64,000 nucleotides of DNA from an uncultured Bacilli bacterium (lineage in GTDB: Bacteria; Bacillota_I; Bacilli_A; RF39; UBA660), in assembly GCA_934096295.1 (NCBI GenBank), contig CAKOLL010000005.1, forward strand, positions 1 through 64,000. Direction: 5' to 3'. Shown one piece after another: positions 1 through 8,457 of the stretch (positions within the stretch are counted from its first letter, which is position 1; each line of letters opens with the position of its first letter). The notes below the pieces were generated by a model. That model saw nothing but the letters and a program-made list of their open reading frames with translations. It did no database searches and had not been told where the DNA came from. The translations under genes and the position numbers were made by a program.

Positions 1-714
1 TCAGTTATTATCATACCAACCTACCCCTTTTGGTTTCATACTTAAATATATTCCTAAAACTTAAATTTATATTACTTTTACATCTTATAAATCACTCCTC
101 CTTAATAAGATTTTTTATATAAAATTGGGTACATAACTTATGACTTTAATTCTCTAATTTTCTAAATATTCTGCGTGTTTATTTTTAGCAGGATAAGGAT
201 GGCTGACAACCAACTTCCCAGTGGGGAGTTTAGCCCTATTTTAAAGGGATTGTGAAAGACTACTTTGTCATACATTAAAATAAATGTCATACTATTGGGG
301 TAACTAAAAATAGCAAATTTTGCATCAAAAATAGCAGTTAGGCACACAAACGGTTATACAAATGACATACTTTTGGATTAACAAAATTTCTAATTATGAA
401 CCTCTTTTCACACATAAACCAACTTTTTTAGGTACCTTAATTATTTATTTTTTTATAATTTCTTGGTACATACTTTTTGTTTATATAATTTTAGATAACA
501 ATTCCTCCTTACAAAAAAATACTATGCTCATAAACTGAATACAGTATTTTAGTATCTAATAGTTCATATCCTAGAACTATCGCTATATTATAATCATTAT
601 ATCGTAAATAAATTAAAAGTCAATGTAAAGAAAGAGAGTGTTATAATGTAAGCTAAAATGACTTTATAAAGTAAGTTATAATATAAATTATAATAACAAA
701 AATATATAATTTTT
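1..714. other. Gene-poor AT-rich stretch
   Basis: I see no convincing gene here. The only short open frame (minus strand, 162-347, 61 codons) has no ribosome binding site I trust and resembles nothing I know. Two imperfect direct repeats of 22 bases (283-304 and 361-382, four mismatches) are present. No tRNA or clear terminator stands out. Confidence 0.5.
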
Positions 715-3700
715 TTACTCAACCATAATATATTCCGCTTGTTTTATTACATCATCAACAGCTTGTTTTCTATACTCTGGAGGATAATTGTATTTTTTTA
801 GACACTCTTTAATATTTGTTCTCATTCTTGCCCTTGTTGACTCCTTGTTAGGCCAATCAGTTAGTGCATATTCCTCAACAACATCTTTTAATTCGTGAGC
901 TATCAATTTTAATGTTTCATCGTTTAATAATTCTTTTGCCGATTTATCTCGTATTAAAGCATCATAAAATGCCCTTTCACGACCGAATATTCCAAGTTTA
1001 TTTGCTTCGTTCTCATCTTTAACCATTTCACCTGCGAAATTAACTAAATCTACTATTGTTGATTCAGGTGCGAAAGTATTGTCTCTATCATTATATTTTT
1101 CAAGAATTTTTCTCAATCTTTTTGAATACTCTTGTGATTTAAAGAAATTGTTTTTTCTTGATTCAGAAATTGCTCTTTCTAATATTTTTTTTACTATTTC
1201 AACAAAAATTAATGGTGGATTTTTCTTTCTTAATTCTTCTATTTTTTCATTGCTTAACAAATCAACAACATTTACCGAATCATCCGTTCTTGTTAAGACT
1301 TTAACTTCATCACCTTTTATTGCATCTACTAATAAATTAGAAACATATTCATTCATTTCTTTAGTAGATACAATTCCTACTCTTGTTCTCAATTTTAAAA
1401 TATAACTTCTTATTGCTAAATAATAATAAATATCATTTTTTTCTACACTTGTAGCAATACCACCACAAACTACAAAAGCCTGTTTTATAGTTAAAGACAG
1501 ATCATTTATAAAAGCTGTTTCTCTTTTTTTATTTTCTAATACAAACTGTGTACCTTCTTGAATAGCTGTGAATCTTTCTAACGAATCATTACTAAAGAAT
1601 TTTGACTTATTTATTTTATAAAACATCTCATTTAATATAGATAAATTTTCCTTTAAAATAGTATAAATTTCATCTTTAACATCTTGACAATTGTTTACTC
1701 TATCTCTTTCTGTATATTCAGTTAATGCCTCATCTAATGCCTTATCCAATCCGATATAATCAACAATCAATCCATAGCATTTACCAGGGTAAACTCTATT
1801 TACACGGGCGATAGCCTGCATCAAATTATATGATTTCATTCTTTTTATAAAGTACATAACATCCAAATCCGGTACATCAAATCCAGTTAACCACATATCG
1901 CAAACAATGGCAATCTTATATTTTGAATCTTCTTTTTTATATTCTTCTGCTAGTTCTTTTCTGTATTCTGAATTACCAAATAATTTTCTTTGTTCTTCAT
2001 TATCTTTATTAGATTCAGTGACAACTAATATTGTTTTATCTTTATAACTAGGTCTTAATTCTATTATTCTTTTATATAATTTAGCAGCAGCTATTCTAGT
2101 TTGACATACAATCATTGCTTTTCCATGTAGGAATTCTTTTCGTTCATCATAATGTGATAAAATATCTTTTGCAAATAAATCAATCAAATTATCATCTTCT
2201 AAAATAACCTTTATCTTTGACATTTCAACCTTAGATCTTTCAATTGAATTACTATCTGCTTTCTGCTTATTTTCTATATCGTTATAATACTCATCTATTT
2301 GATGCAAAATATTATCATCTGTCCATACTTTTGCAAGTCTTGATTCATAATATAACTTTACAGTAGAGCCATCAATAACAGATTGTGTCATATCATATGT
2401 ATCAATTATATCCCCAAATATATCTGTAGTTTGTTTATCTTTAGTTGATACTGGTGTACCTGTAAATCCTATAAAAGTAGCATTAGGTAAAGCATCTCTA
2501 ATATATTTTTCAACACCATATTTAAAAACTGCTTCCATTTCTTCAGTTTCTTTATTTTTTTCATAGTGTATTGTTTCATATAGTCCATAGTGTCCTCTAT
2601 GAGCTTCATCTGTCATGACTATAATATTATTTCTATCATTTTTTGGCAATTTTTCTTTGTCAAACTTACCAACAGTAGTAAGTATAATGCCACCTTGTTT
2701 TATTTTATTAAGTTTTTTTACTAAATCTTCTCTTGACTTGGCAACTACAGGCTCACATTTTAAATACATTCTAGCACTAAAAAATGTTTTATATAATTGA
2801 TCATCCAAGTCTATTCTATCAGTTAATAATACAATTGTAGGAACTTTTAACTTATTTTCAATTAATAATTTGTGTGCTAACATTACCATTGAAAATGATT
2901 TGCCACTTCCTTGAGTATGCCATATAATTCCTGCTTTACCACTTCCTTCTGGTTTAATTGTCTTAAGTATTGAATCAAATGCTTTAATTACTCCAAAATA
3001 TTGATGGTATTGTGCCATTATTTTAACTGGCTTATCATTTTTATCTTGTATAAAAAACAAATTATTTTTAACTAAATCTAATAATCTTTGATGGTTAAAT
3101 AATCCTTCTATTAAAATATTTAATTGTGTAACGCAAGAACTATCATATCCTCTTTCTCCAGAAATGCTTTTCCATTCATTGAATCTATCTATCTTTGAAG
3201 TAAGAGTTCCGACTTTAGTTATTACTCCATCTGATATAACAAGAAAAGCATTATAGTTAAATAGTGTCGGAATATCATATCTGTATCCATTATGTTCACT
3301 ATTTCCACCAAGTTGATCATAAGCATCTTCTAACTTCGCTTTTGTGGCATCTTCACTAAATGATTTTAATTCCATTATTATTAATGGTAAACCATTTATA
3401 TAAATTAATACATCGGGTATTCTAGTATTTCCTCCTTCATTAAATTTAACTTGATGACAAACCTGAAAAGTATTGTTTTCTACATTATCAAAGTCAATTA
3501 GTTTTACTAACGGATTAATGTCGTAATTTTTGGATTCTACTGTTATACCATCAATAAGGTATTTATGAAAATTAAAATTTCTCTCAAATAATGATGGATT
3601 TTCTAATCTTAAAATGGTATTAATAGCATCATTAATTATTTCTTCATCAGTAATATTATTTATTTTTGAAATGCTTTCTTTTAACAATTCAACATTTACA

Positions 3701-3813
3701 AATTCATCTAACTTTCTATTATAAATCCATTCATAATTTTCATCAATATAATCATAATTTTGTTTTTCAAGTAATCCTATTATTGCTTCTTCAATATCAC
3801 TTTCATACAACAT
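715..3813 (-). CDS. hsdR: Type I restriction enzyme, HsdR subunit
   Basis: Endonuclease and DNA translocase subunit of a type I restriction-modification complex; it pumps DNA with ATP and cleaves unmethylated DNA. About 1030 residues, the usual length. The N-terminal third holds the nuclease core (PDVLIYINGLPLIIMELK). The SF2 motor follows: Walker A HTQGSGKS, DEAH box TDEAHRGH, FTGTP, and a late helicase motif around QAIARVNR. I chose the ATG at 3813 rather than an in-frame upstream ATG (3873), because AGGAGTGGAG sits directly before it and an extended -10 lies in between. The gene runs away from the invertible hsdS region and is not co-directional with one of the silent cassettes. It should pair with hsdM and whichever hsdS is assembled. 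Intact, no frameshift. Confidence 0.96.
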   Translation of the reverse strand: MLYESDIEEAIIGLLEKQNYDYIDENYEWIYNRKLDEFVNVELLKESISKINNITDEEIINDAINTILRLENPSLFERNFNFHKYLIDGITVESKNYDINPLVKLIDFDNVENNTFQVCHQVKFNEGGNTRIPDVLIYINGLPLIIMELKSFSEDATKAKLEDAYDQLGGNSEHNGYRYDIPTLFNYNAFLVISDGVITKVGTLTSKIDRFNEWKSISGERGYDSSCVTQLNILIEGLFNHQRLLDLVKNNLFFIQDKNDKPVKIMAQYHQYFGVIKAFDSILKTIKPEGSGKAGIIWHTQGSGKSFSMVMLAHKLLIENKLKVPTIVLLTDRIDLDDQLYKTFFSARMYLKCEPVVAKSREDLVKKLNKIKQGGIILTTVGKFDKEKLPKNDRNNIIVMTDEAHRGHYGLYETIHYEKNKETEEMEAVFKYGVEKYIRDALPNATFIGFTGTPVSTKDKQTTDIFGDIIDTYDMTQSVIDGSTVKLYYESRLAKVWTDDNILHQIDEYYNDIENKQKADSNSIERSKVEMSKIKVILEDDNLIDLFAKDILSHYDERKEFLHGKAMIVCQTRIAAAKLYKRIIELRPSYKDKTILVVTESNKDNEEQRKLFGNSEYRKELAEEYKKEDSKYKIAIVCDMWLTGFDVPDLDVMYFIKRMKSYNLMQAIARVNRVYPGKCYGLIVDYIGLDKALDEALTEYTERDRVNNCQDVKDEIYTILKENLSILNEMFYKINKSKFFSNDSLERFTAIQEGTQFVLENKKRETAFINDLSLTIKQAFVVCGGIATSVEKNDIYYYLAIRSYILKLRTRVGIVSTKEMNEYVSNLLVDAIKGDEVKVLTRTDDSVNVVDLLSNEKIEELRKKNPPLIFVEIVKKILERAISESRKNNFFKSQEYSKRLRKILEKYNDRDNTFAPESTIVDLVNFAGEMVKDENEANKLGIFGRERAFYDALIRDKSAKELLNDETLKLIAHELKDVVEEYALTDWPNKESTRARMRTNIKECLKKYNYPPEYRKQAVDDVIKQAEYIMVE

Positions 3814-3832
3814 ATTCTCCACTCCTAATTCT

Positions 3833-3841
3833 ATTATACCA
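3833..3841 (-). promoter_or_regulatory. Extended -10 promoter of hsdR
   Basis: Read on the minus strand this is TGGTATAAT, an extended -10 (TGnTATAAT), 14-20 bases before the AGGAGTGGAG ribosome site of hsdR. No good -35 is visible, as is normal for extended -10 promoters. It lies just outside the inversion repeat at 3886, so hsdR transcription should not depend on the inversion state. Confidence 0.6.
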
Positions 3842-3875
3842 TATTTTCGTGCTTTCTTTAAGGTAAATTGCAAAC

Positions 3876-4550
3876 TTGGATTATAACATAGTTAACACTA
3901 TCGGAAGTATCGACGATTTAATAGAAAATTATGATAAACAAGTGGATATAATTTGTTTAATTTTAAAACAAAGTTTGTTGAAATATAATGATAAAATTAC
4001 TATCGATAGTTATAAACCAACTATAATAAAATCCGGGATAAAACCATTTGACTTAACTAAAAATTACCTTGATACCTCTAGCGTTAATAATTTAAATAAT
4101 ATTGAAGGCAAAGAGGTGGTTTCATACAAGGAAAGGCCTTCAAGAGCAAATATGCAACCAATTGCAAACTCTATATGGTTTGCTAAAATGAAAGGTTCTA
4201 ATAAAAAAATTTTGATCTCAAATTTAGACAAAGATTTAATAAATAATTATGTTTTATCAACTGGTTTTTTAGGAATTAAAGAAAGTGATAAACTTCCATT
4301 GTCATTTTTAACTGCAGTTATTATCTCGGATGAGTTTAATATTCAAAGAGACTTAAATTCGGTTGGGACAACAATGGCTGGTGTTAATAATGAAACATTT
4401 AGCAAAATTTTAGTACCAAAATTATCTCCAGAAGAAGTTAAAATATTTAATGAAGAAAATAAATATTTTATAGAGCAATTATCATATCTAAGAAAAAAAA
4501 TTAATGCTTTAAACTCTATTAAAACATTGTTATTAAATAAATATTTTTAA
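3876..4550 (+). CDS. Silent hsdS 3' cassette (alternative TRD2)
   Basis: This frame begins with the repeat-encoded central conserved region of HsdS (IVNTIGSIDDLIENYDKQ), then an unrelated second target-recognition domain, and ends with the usual HsdS C-terminal helix (IKTLLLNKYF, matching LKQTLLNKYF in the expressed copy). It has no first recognition domain and only a chance TTG at its start, so I read it as a silent cassette and not a working gene. Inversion between repeats A and B would join it in frame to the expressed hsdS 5' half. It lies 38 bases upstream of the recombinase in the same direction. Confidence 0.85.
   Translation: MDYNIVNTIGSIDDLIENYDKQVDIICLILKQSLLKYNDKITIDSYKPTIIKSGIKPFDLTKNYLDTSSVNNLNNIEGKEVVSYKERPSRANMQPIANSIWFAKMKGSNKKILISNLDKDLINNYVLSTGFLGIKESDKLPLSFLTAVIISDEFNIQRDLNSVGTTMAGVNNETFSKILVPKLSPEEVKIFNEENKYFIEQLSYLRKKINALNSIKTLLLNKYF
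3886..3941 (+). repeat. hsdS inversion repeat, copy A (56 bp)
   Basis: A 56-base repeat starting ACATAGTTAACACTATC and ending GATAAACAA, identical to copy B (5916-5971) in inverted orientation. It codes for the HsdS central conserved segment (IVNTIGSIDDLIENYDKQ). The core ATAGT-TAAC-ACTAT is quasi-palindromic, as expected for a tyrosine recombinase site. It marks the left end of the 3' (TRD2) invertible arm. Confidence 0.92.
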
Positions 4551-4588
4551 TTTCCTTTATAATAATCTCCTTGAAAGGGAGGTTTTTT

Positions 4589-5389
4589 ATGGATAATTTT
4601 AAAAATTATTTGTTTCATCAGAATTTATCTAATAATACTATTAATTCATATTGCATAGCCGTTAGTAAATATTTTGATGATTTCGATGATGTATCTAAGC
4701 AAAATTTATTTGCGTTTAAGGCTGTTTTAGTGGATAAATATAAAGGGAAAACTGTTAATTTAAGAATACAGGGTATAAATAAGTATTTGGAATTTATAGG
4801 AAAAGAAAAATTAAAGTTAAAATATATAAAAATACAACAAAAAACGTATTTAGAAAATGTGATTAGTGATGCTGATTATGAATTTTTTAAAAATAAGCTT
4901 TGGAAAGATAAAAATTACGAATGGTACTACATAGTTAGATTTTTAGGAGCAACTGGAGCAAGAGTTTCTGAATTAATACAGTTTAAATATGAGCATTTAA
5001 TTAGAGGTTATATAGATCTATATACAAAGTCTGGTAAAATCAGAAGAATATTTATTCCTAAAAAATTAAGAACCAAAGCAATAGAATATTACAATTCAAT
5101 TGAAAGAACTGAAGGTTATTTATTTTTAAATAAAGATAAAAAGCAAATTACAACAAGAGGTATTGCTCACCAATTAAAAGTTTTAGCAAATAAATATAAG
5201 ATGAATCTAAATGTTATTTATCCACATTCATTTAGACATAGATACGCAAAAAACTTCCTCGAAAAGAGGAAGGATATATCTTTGTTAGCGGATTTGATGG
5301 GACATGAATCTATCGAAATTACAAGAATATATTTAAGAAAAACTAGTGAAGAACAGCAGGAAATAGTTGATAATATTATTGATTGGTAA
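4589..5389 (+). CDS. Tyrosine recombinase, probable hsdS invertase
   Basis: A 266-residue XerC/D-like integrase. It has an N-terminal SAM-like DNA-binding half and a C-terminal catalytic half with ATGARVSEL (first Arg), PHSFRH (His-x-x-Arg), LMGHESIEIT (second His) and the nucleophile Tyr in RIYLRKT. Start chosen at the ATG preceded by GGGAGG and six T; the same GGGAG can pair with a CTCC just upstream, so the ribosome site may be partly masked. It sits inside the invertible 3' arm, as invertases of phase-variable type I systems often do, and is the obvious enzyme for recombination at repeats A, B and C. Its stop overlaps the convergent hsdS stop by 14 bases. In the opposite orientation it would lie directly downstream of hsdS. 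Confidence 0.93.
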   Translation: MDNFKNYLFHQNLSNNTINSYCIAVSKYFDDFDDVSKQNLFAFKAVLVDKYKGKTVNLRIQGINKYLEFIGKEKLKLKYIKIQQKTYLENVISDADYEFFKNKLWKDKNYEWYYIVRFLGATGARVSELIQFKYEHLIRGYIDLYTKSGKIRRIFIPKKLRTKAIEYYNSIERTEGYLFLNKDKKQITTRGIAHQLKVLANKYKMNLNVIYPHSFRHRYAKNFLEKRKDISLLADLMGHESIEITRIYLRKTSEEQQEIVDNIIDW

Positions 5390-6413
5390 AGTATTTATTT
5401 AATAAAGTTTGTTTTAATTTTATCAGCAAACTTTTTTCTTTATTTATATGTTGCATTTTAACAATTAATATTTTAAAAATTTTTTCAGTAATTTTATTAA
5501 ATTCAAATATATATAAGTTTCCTATCATTGGTTTTGTAATATAAGGAATTGCTGATCCACAGGCTTGATTTATAATCTGGTCAATGTTACATAACAAGCT
5601 AGCATATATAGAATATATTTTGTTAGACTGTATAACATAAGTTCTTTGGTATGCATTAAACTTACCATCATAAAAATTCAAATATCCCAATTGACTTCCA
5701 TTTCCAGAAAGTAAAATTGAAGGGCCATCAAAAGCATAAACATTAATGTTTAATGGCTTTTCTGAGCAAGTAAAAAATGGATATATACCGTTTTGACAAC
5801 AAGCATCTGCATTAAGTTTCCCTGTTTTTATTGTTGCAACATCACCCAGTTTTATTTTATTTAAGTTATCATAAGATTTATATTTATCTCTTAAAATTAT
5901 TTTAATTTTTTCTAGTTGTTTATCATAATTTTCTATTAAATCGTCGATACTTCCGATAGTGTTAACTATGTGCTGTTGATAATCTACTGTATAATCTGGA
6001 ATAATAATATTATCAAGTGCTATTTGTTGTACTCTTTCACGTCCAGAAGAGCCAGTCATTGATATTATTGCTTTATCTCGAATTTTCTTTGATACCATTA
6101 AATAGTACACAAAAAGAGGTAGACTAACACTTGGTTTAGAACGCACAATAATAAATTCAGTAGACCCAAAAGCAACTTCATTCTTTTCAAGACACGAAAC
6201 AAAACTTGTCTTTCCATTTTCTAAACAAGGTGTTATTCGTGCAAAAATTGTATCACCATTTCGAAATTTGGAACCACCACTATATTTTAAAAATATATTT
6301 GATTCTATTTTTCTTGTAAATGGTTTAATTTGGTCCATTGAAATCTTTCTGTATTTTTTTGATTTGGAAAGAGTTTCTCTTGGATTAAAAATAACAAAAT
6401 CTTTTAGTTTCAT
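5376..6413 (-). CDS. hsdS: Type I specificity subunit HsdS (expressed copy)
   Basis: DNA-recognition subunit for the HsdM and HsdR proteins; each half recognises one part of a bipartite site. 345 residues: first target-recognition domain about 1-145, central conserved region about 147-170 (QQHIVNTIGSIDDLIENYDK, encoded by repeat B), second recognition domain about 180-320, C-terminal helix ending LKQTLLNKYF. Slightly short compared with typical HsdS (about 400) but complete. The ATG at 6413 lies head to head with the silent 5' cassette start, with only five bases between. I see no Shine-Dalgarno site upstream and an in-frame stop precedes it. The antisense silent cassette separates it by about 470 bases from hsdM, which presumably supplies the transcript. 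Confidence 0.9.
   Translation of the reverse strand: MKLKDFVIFNPRETLSKSKKYRKISMDQIKPFTRKIESNIFLKYSGGSKFRNGDTIFARITPCLENGKTSFVSCLEKNEVAFGSTEFIIVRSKPSVSLPLFVYYLMVSKKIRDKAIISMTGSSGRERVQQIALDNIIIPDYTVDYQQHIVNTIGSIDDLIENYDKQLEKIKIILRDKYKSYDNLNKIKLGDVATIKTGKLNADACCQNGIYPFFTCSEKPLNINVYAFDGPSILLSGNGSQLGYLNFYDGKFNAYQRTYVIQSNKIYSIYASLLCNIDQIINQACGSAIPYITKPMIGNLYIFEFNKITEKIFKILIVKMQHINKEKSLLIKLKQTLLNKYFTNQ
5916..5971 (-). repeat. hsdS inversion repeat, copy B
   Basis: Identical over 56 bases to copy A (3886-3941) but on the opposite strand. It lies in the middle of the expressed hsdS, at the junction of the two recognition domains. Going upstream in hsdS it also shares 24 bases (CAACAGCACATAGTTAACACTATC split across its edge) with copy C. 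It is therefore the common partner for both invertible arms. Confidence 0.92.
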
Positions 6414-6424
6414 AATTTATGAAC
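6406..6424. repeat. Palindrome containing two head-to-head start codons
   Basis: AGTTTCATAATTTATGAAC is an almost perfect palindrome (CATAA-T-TTATG core). It holds the start codon of hsdS (minus, 6413) and that of the silent 5' cassette (plus, 6419). It is the centre of the 5' invertible arm. Neither start has a recognisable ribosome site. Confidence 0.7.
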
Positions 6425-6913
6425 TATAAAATTAAAGAAATATCACAAATTGTCAACGGATCAACTCCATCAACATCAAATTCTGCTTTCTGGAATGGAA
6501 ATATTATTTGGATAACTCCAAAAGATTTAACAAATTTTTCAGAAAGGTATATTTATAAAGGACATATTAATATAACGCAAGAAGGATATAAAAGTTGTTC
6601 AACTAAATTGGTTCCTAAGGGAACAATATTATTGTCTTCAAGAGCTCCTATAGGATATATAGCAATTGCTGGTAATGAATTATGTACAAATCAAGGCTTT
6701 AAATCAATTATTTGCAATGAAAAAGTCAATAATTTTTATTTGTATTACTGGTTATTAAAAAATGTTGACTATTTAAAATCTATCTCAAGTGGTGCAACTT
6801 TTAAAGAATTATCTAAAGATACACTTGAAAATGTTGAAATTAATTTGCCTTCATTAACAGAACAACAGCACATAGTTAACACTATCTCATTTCCTCTTCT
6901 AAAATTTCTTTAA
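6419..6913 (+). CDS. Silent hsdS 5' cassette (alternative TRD1)
   Basis: The frame encodes a first target-recognition domain (start MNYKIKEISQIVNGSTPST, typical of HsdS) and continues to LPSLTEQQHIVNTI, the junction into the HsdS central region, at repeat C (6863-6886). Beyond the repeat the frame runs antisense into the 3' end of hsdM and stops at 6913, so it lacks a central helix and second domain and cannot make a normal HsdS. Inversion between repeats B and C would put it in frame with whichever second domain is at B, silencing the present first domain. The last approximately 30 bases are chance coding. Confidence 0.85.
   Translation: MNYKIKEISQIVNGSTPSTSNSAFWNGNIIWITPKDLTNFSERYIYKGHINITQEGYKSCSTKLVPKGTILLSSRAPIGYIAIAGNELCTNQGFKSIICNEKVNNFYLYYWLLKNVDYLKSISSGATFKELSKDTLENVEINLPSLTEQQHIVNTISFPLLKFL
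6863..6886 (+). repeat. hsdS inversion repeat, copy C (24 bp)
   Basis: Shares 24 bases with copy B (inverted) and 17 with copy A (direct). It encodes QQHIVNTI at the end of the silent 5' cassette, and on the other strand includes the hsdM stop codon TAG (6882-6884), so HsdM is unchanged by inversion. It bounds the 5' (TRD1) invertible arm. Confidence 0.85.
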
Positions 6914-8360
6914 CTTTATCTTCTAGTTCCCTACCCTCCTTTATTAATTTAAATAATTCTGCAGATGTTTTTTTTAATTCTTCTTGTATTTCTTCTGGTG
7001 ATAATTTATCTGTATCATCTGCTCCAACATATCTACCAGGATTTAAAGAAAAATCTTTAGATTTTATTTCTTCTAAGTCAGCACTCTTGCAAAAACCCGG
7101 AATATCTTCTAGTTTATCATCTCTAAAATCTTTATATGCTTTAACAATTTTATTAATATCTACCTCTTCAAGAATCCTTATTTTTCTACTAATAAGTTTG
7201 CCCATAGAATCGGCATTAACAAATAATATGTCAGTGTTAGTTTTAGCCTTATTTAAAACCCAACATTGAACTGAAATTGAAACATTTGAAAATAATTTAT
7301 TTGGTAATGCCAAAATAGCTTCTACTTTTCCTGATTCTATCATTGCCTTTCTAATCTTATAATCATCAGTTGTATTACTCGTAGTTGCCCCATTAGGCAT
7401 AAGAATTGCTGCTTTTCCTTTGGGAGCAAGTTTTGAATACATTAACGAAAGCCAAGCATAGTTTCCGTTCTTTGTATCAGGTTTTCCAAATACCCATCTT
7501 GGATCTCCTTCTAATGACGGCTTCCAAAACTCTTTAAAATTATATGGTGGATTTGCAATAATATAGTCTGCCCTTAAAGTTTTATGTAAATCCTCAGTAA
7601 AAGAGTCGGCGTTTTTTTCTCCCAAATTTCCTTCTAACCCCCTTATTGCTAAATTCATTTTAGCCATTTTCCAAGTTCCTGGGTTAGATTCTTGTCCAAA
7701 TATAGCAATATTGTCAACATTTCCCCTATGTTCTTTAACAAATTTTGAACATTGAACGAACATACCACCAGATCCACAGCAAGGATCATATACTCTACCA
7801 CTATATGGCTCTAAGATGTCTACCATTAATTCTACAACAGATTTAGGTGTAAAGAATTCTCCGCCTTTTGTTGGAATATACTTAGCAAATGCTCCAATAT
7901 AGTATTCATAAACTTGTCCAAAAAAGTCACCATCAGCATCTTCCATATTCAAGTTATTGGAAAAGAAATCAACTAATTCTCCTAGTGCGGTTTTATCCAA
8001 ATCACTCTTTGAATATGTTTTAGGTAGTATTCCTTTCAATTGATTATTATTCTTTTCAAGAAGAACAAATGCATTGTCAATTACTTGACCTAAATCTTCC
8101 TTCTTAGAATGCGAAGATATATTACTCCATAAAGAATCTTTCGGAACAATAAATACATGGTCTTGAATATAGTAATCTTCATCTTCTTCTCTTCCGTCGC
8201 CAACTTTTACAAGTTCATTGTATTTAGCAGTATATTTATCACTAACATATTTTAGAAAAACTAAACCTAATACAACGTTTTTATAATCGGCAGGATCACA
8301 TTTATCTCTTAATTTTTCAGCGGCTTTCCAAAGCACATTTTCATCAATAATTTTTGACAC
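6882..8360 (-). CDS. hsdM: Type I DNA methyltransferase, HsdM subunit
   Basis: N6-adenine methyltransferase subunit; with HsdS it methylates the host's sites, and with HsdR it restricts. About 492 residues. N-terminal helical HsdM domain, then motif I DPCCGSGGM and motif IV NPPY. I place the start at a GTG (8360) because AGGAGGAGAAAAA directly precedes it; an in-frame ATG 18 bases upstream lies before the ribosome site and is unlikely. The stop codon falls inside inversion repeat C. It is the first gene of the modification unit, followed by the invertible hsdS region on the same strand. Confidence 0.96.
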   Translation of the reverse strand: MSKIIDENVLWKAAEKLRDKCDPADYKNVVLGLVFLKYVSDKYTAKYNELVKVGDGREEDEDYYIQDHVFIVPKDSLWSNISSHSKKEDLGQVIDNAFVLLEKNNNQLKGILPKTYSKSDLDKTALGELVDFFSNNLNMEDADGDFFGQVYEYYIGAFAKYIPTKGGEFFTPKSVVELMVDILEPYSGRVYDPCCGSGGMFVQCSKFVKEHRGNVDNIAIFGQESNPGTWKMAKMNLAIRGLEGNLGEKNADSFTEDLHKTLRADYIIANPPYNFKEFWKPSLEGDPRWVFGKPDTKNGNYAWLSLMYSKLAPKGKAAILMPNGATTSNTTDDYKIRKAMIESGKVEAILALPNKLFSNVSISVQCWVLNKAKTNTDILFVNADSMGKLISRKIRILEEVDINKIVKAYKDFRDDKLEDIPGFCKSADLEEIKSKDFSLNPGRYVGADDTDKLSPEEIQEELKKTSAELFKLIKEGRELEDKVKEILEEEMR

Positions 8361-8457
8361 TTTTTCTCCTCCTAACATTTTTATTTATTATTTTACTTTA
8401 TCTACTTATTCAAATATATCATATAAATAGATATAATTCATTTTAAAACATTTTCAG

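Noticed and set aside
162..347. A 61-codon minus-strand frame
   Set aside because: No credible ribosome site or homology, and it overlaps repeated AT-rich sequence.
3876..4550. Independent second hsdS gene
   Set aside because: It has no first recognition domain and starts inside the inversion repeat, so it is a silent cassette.
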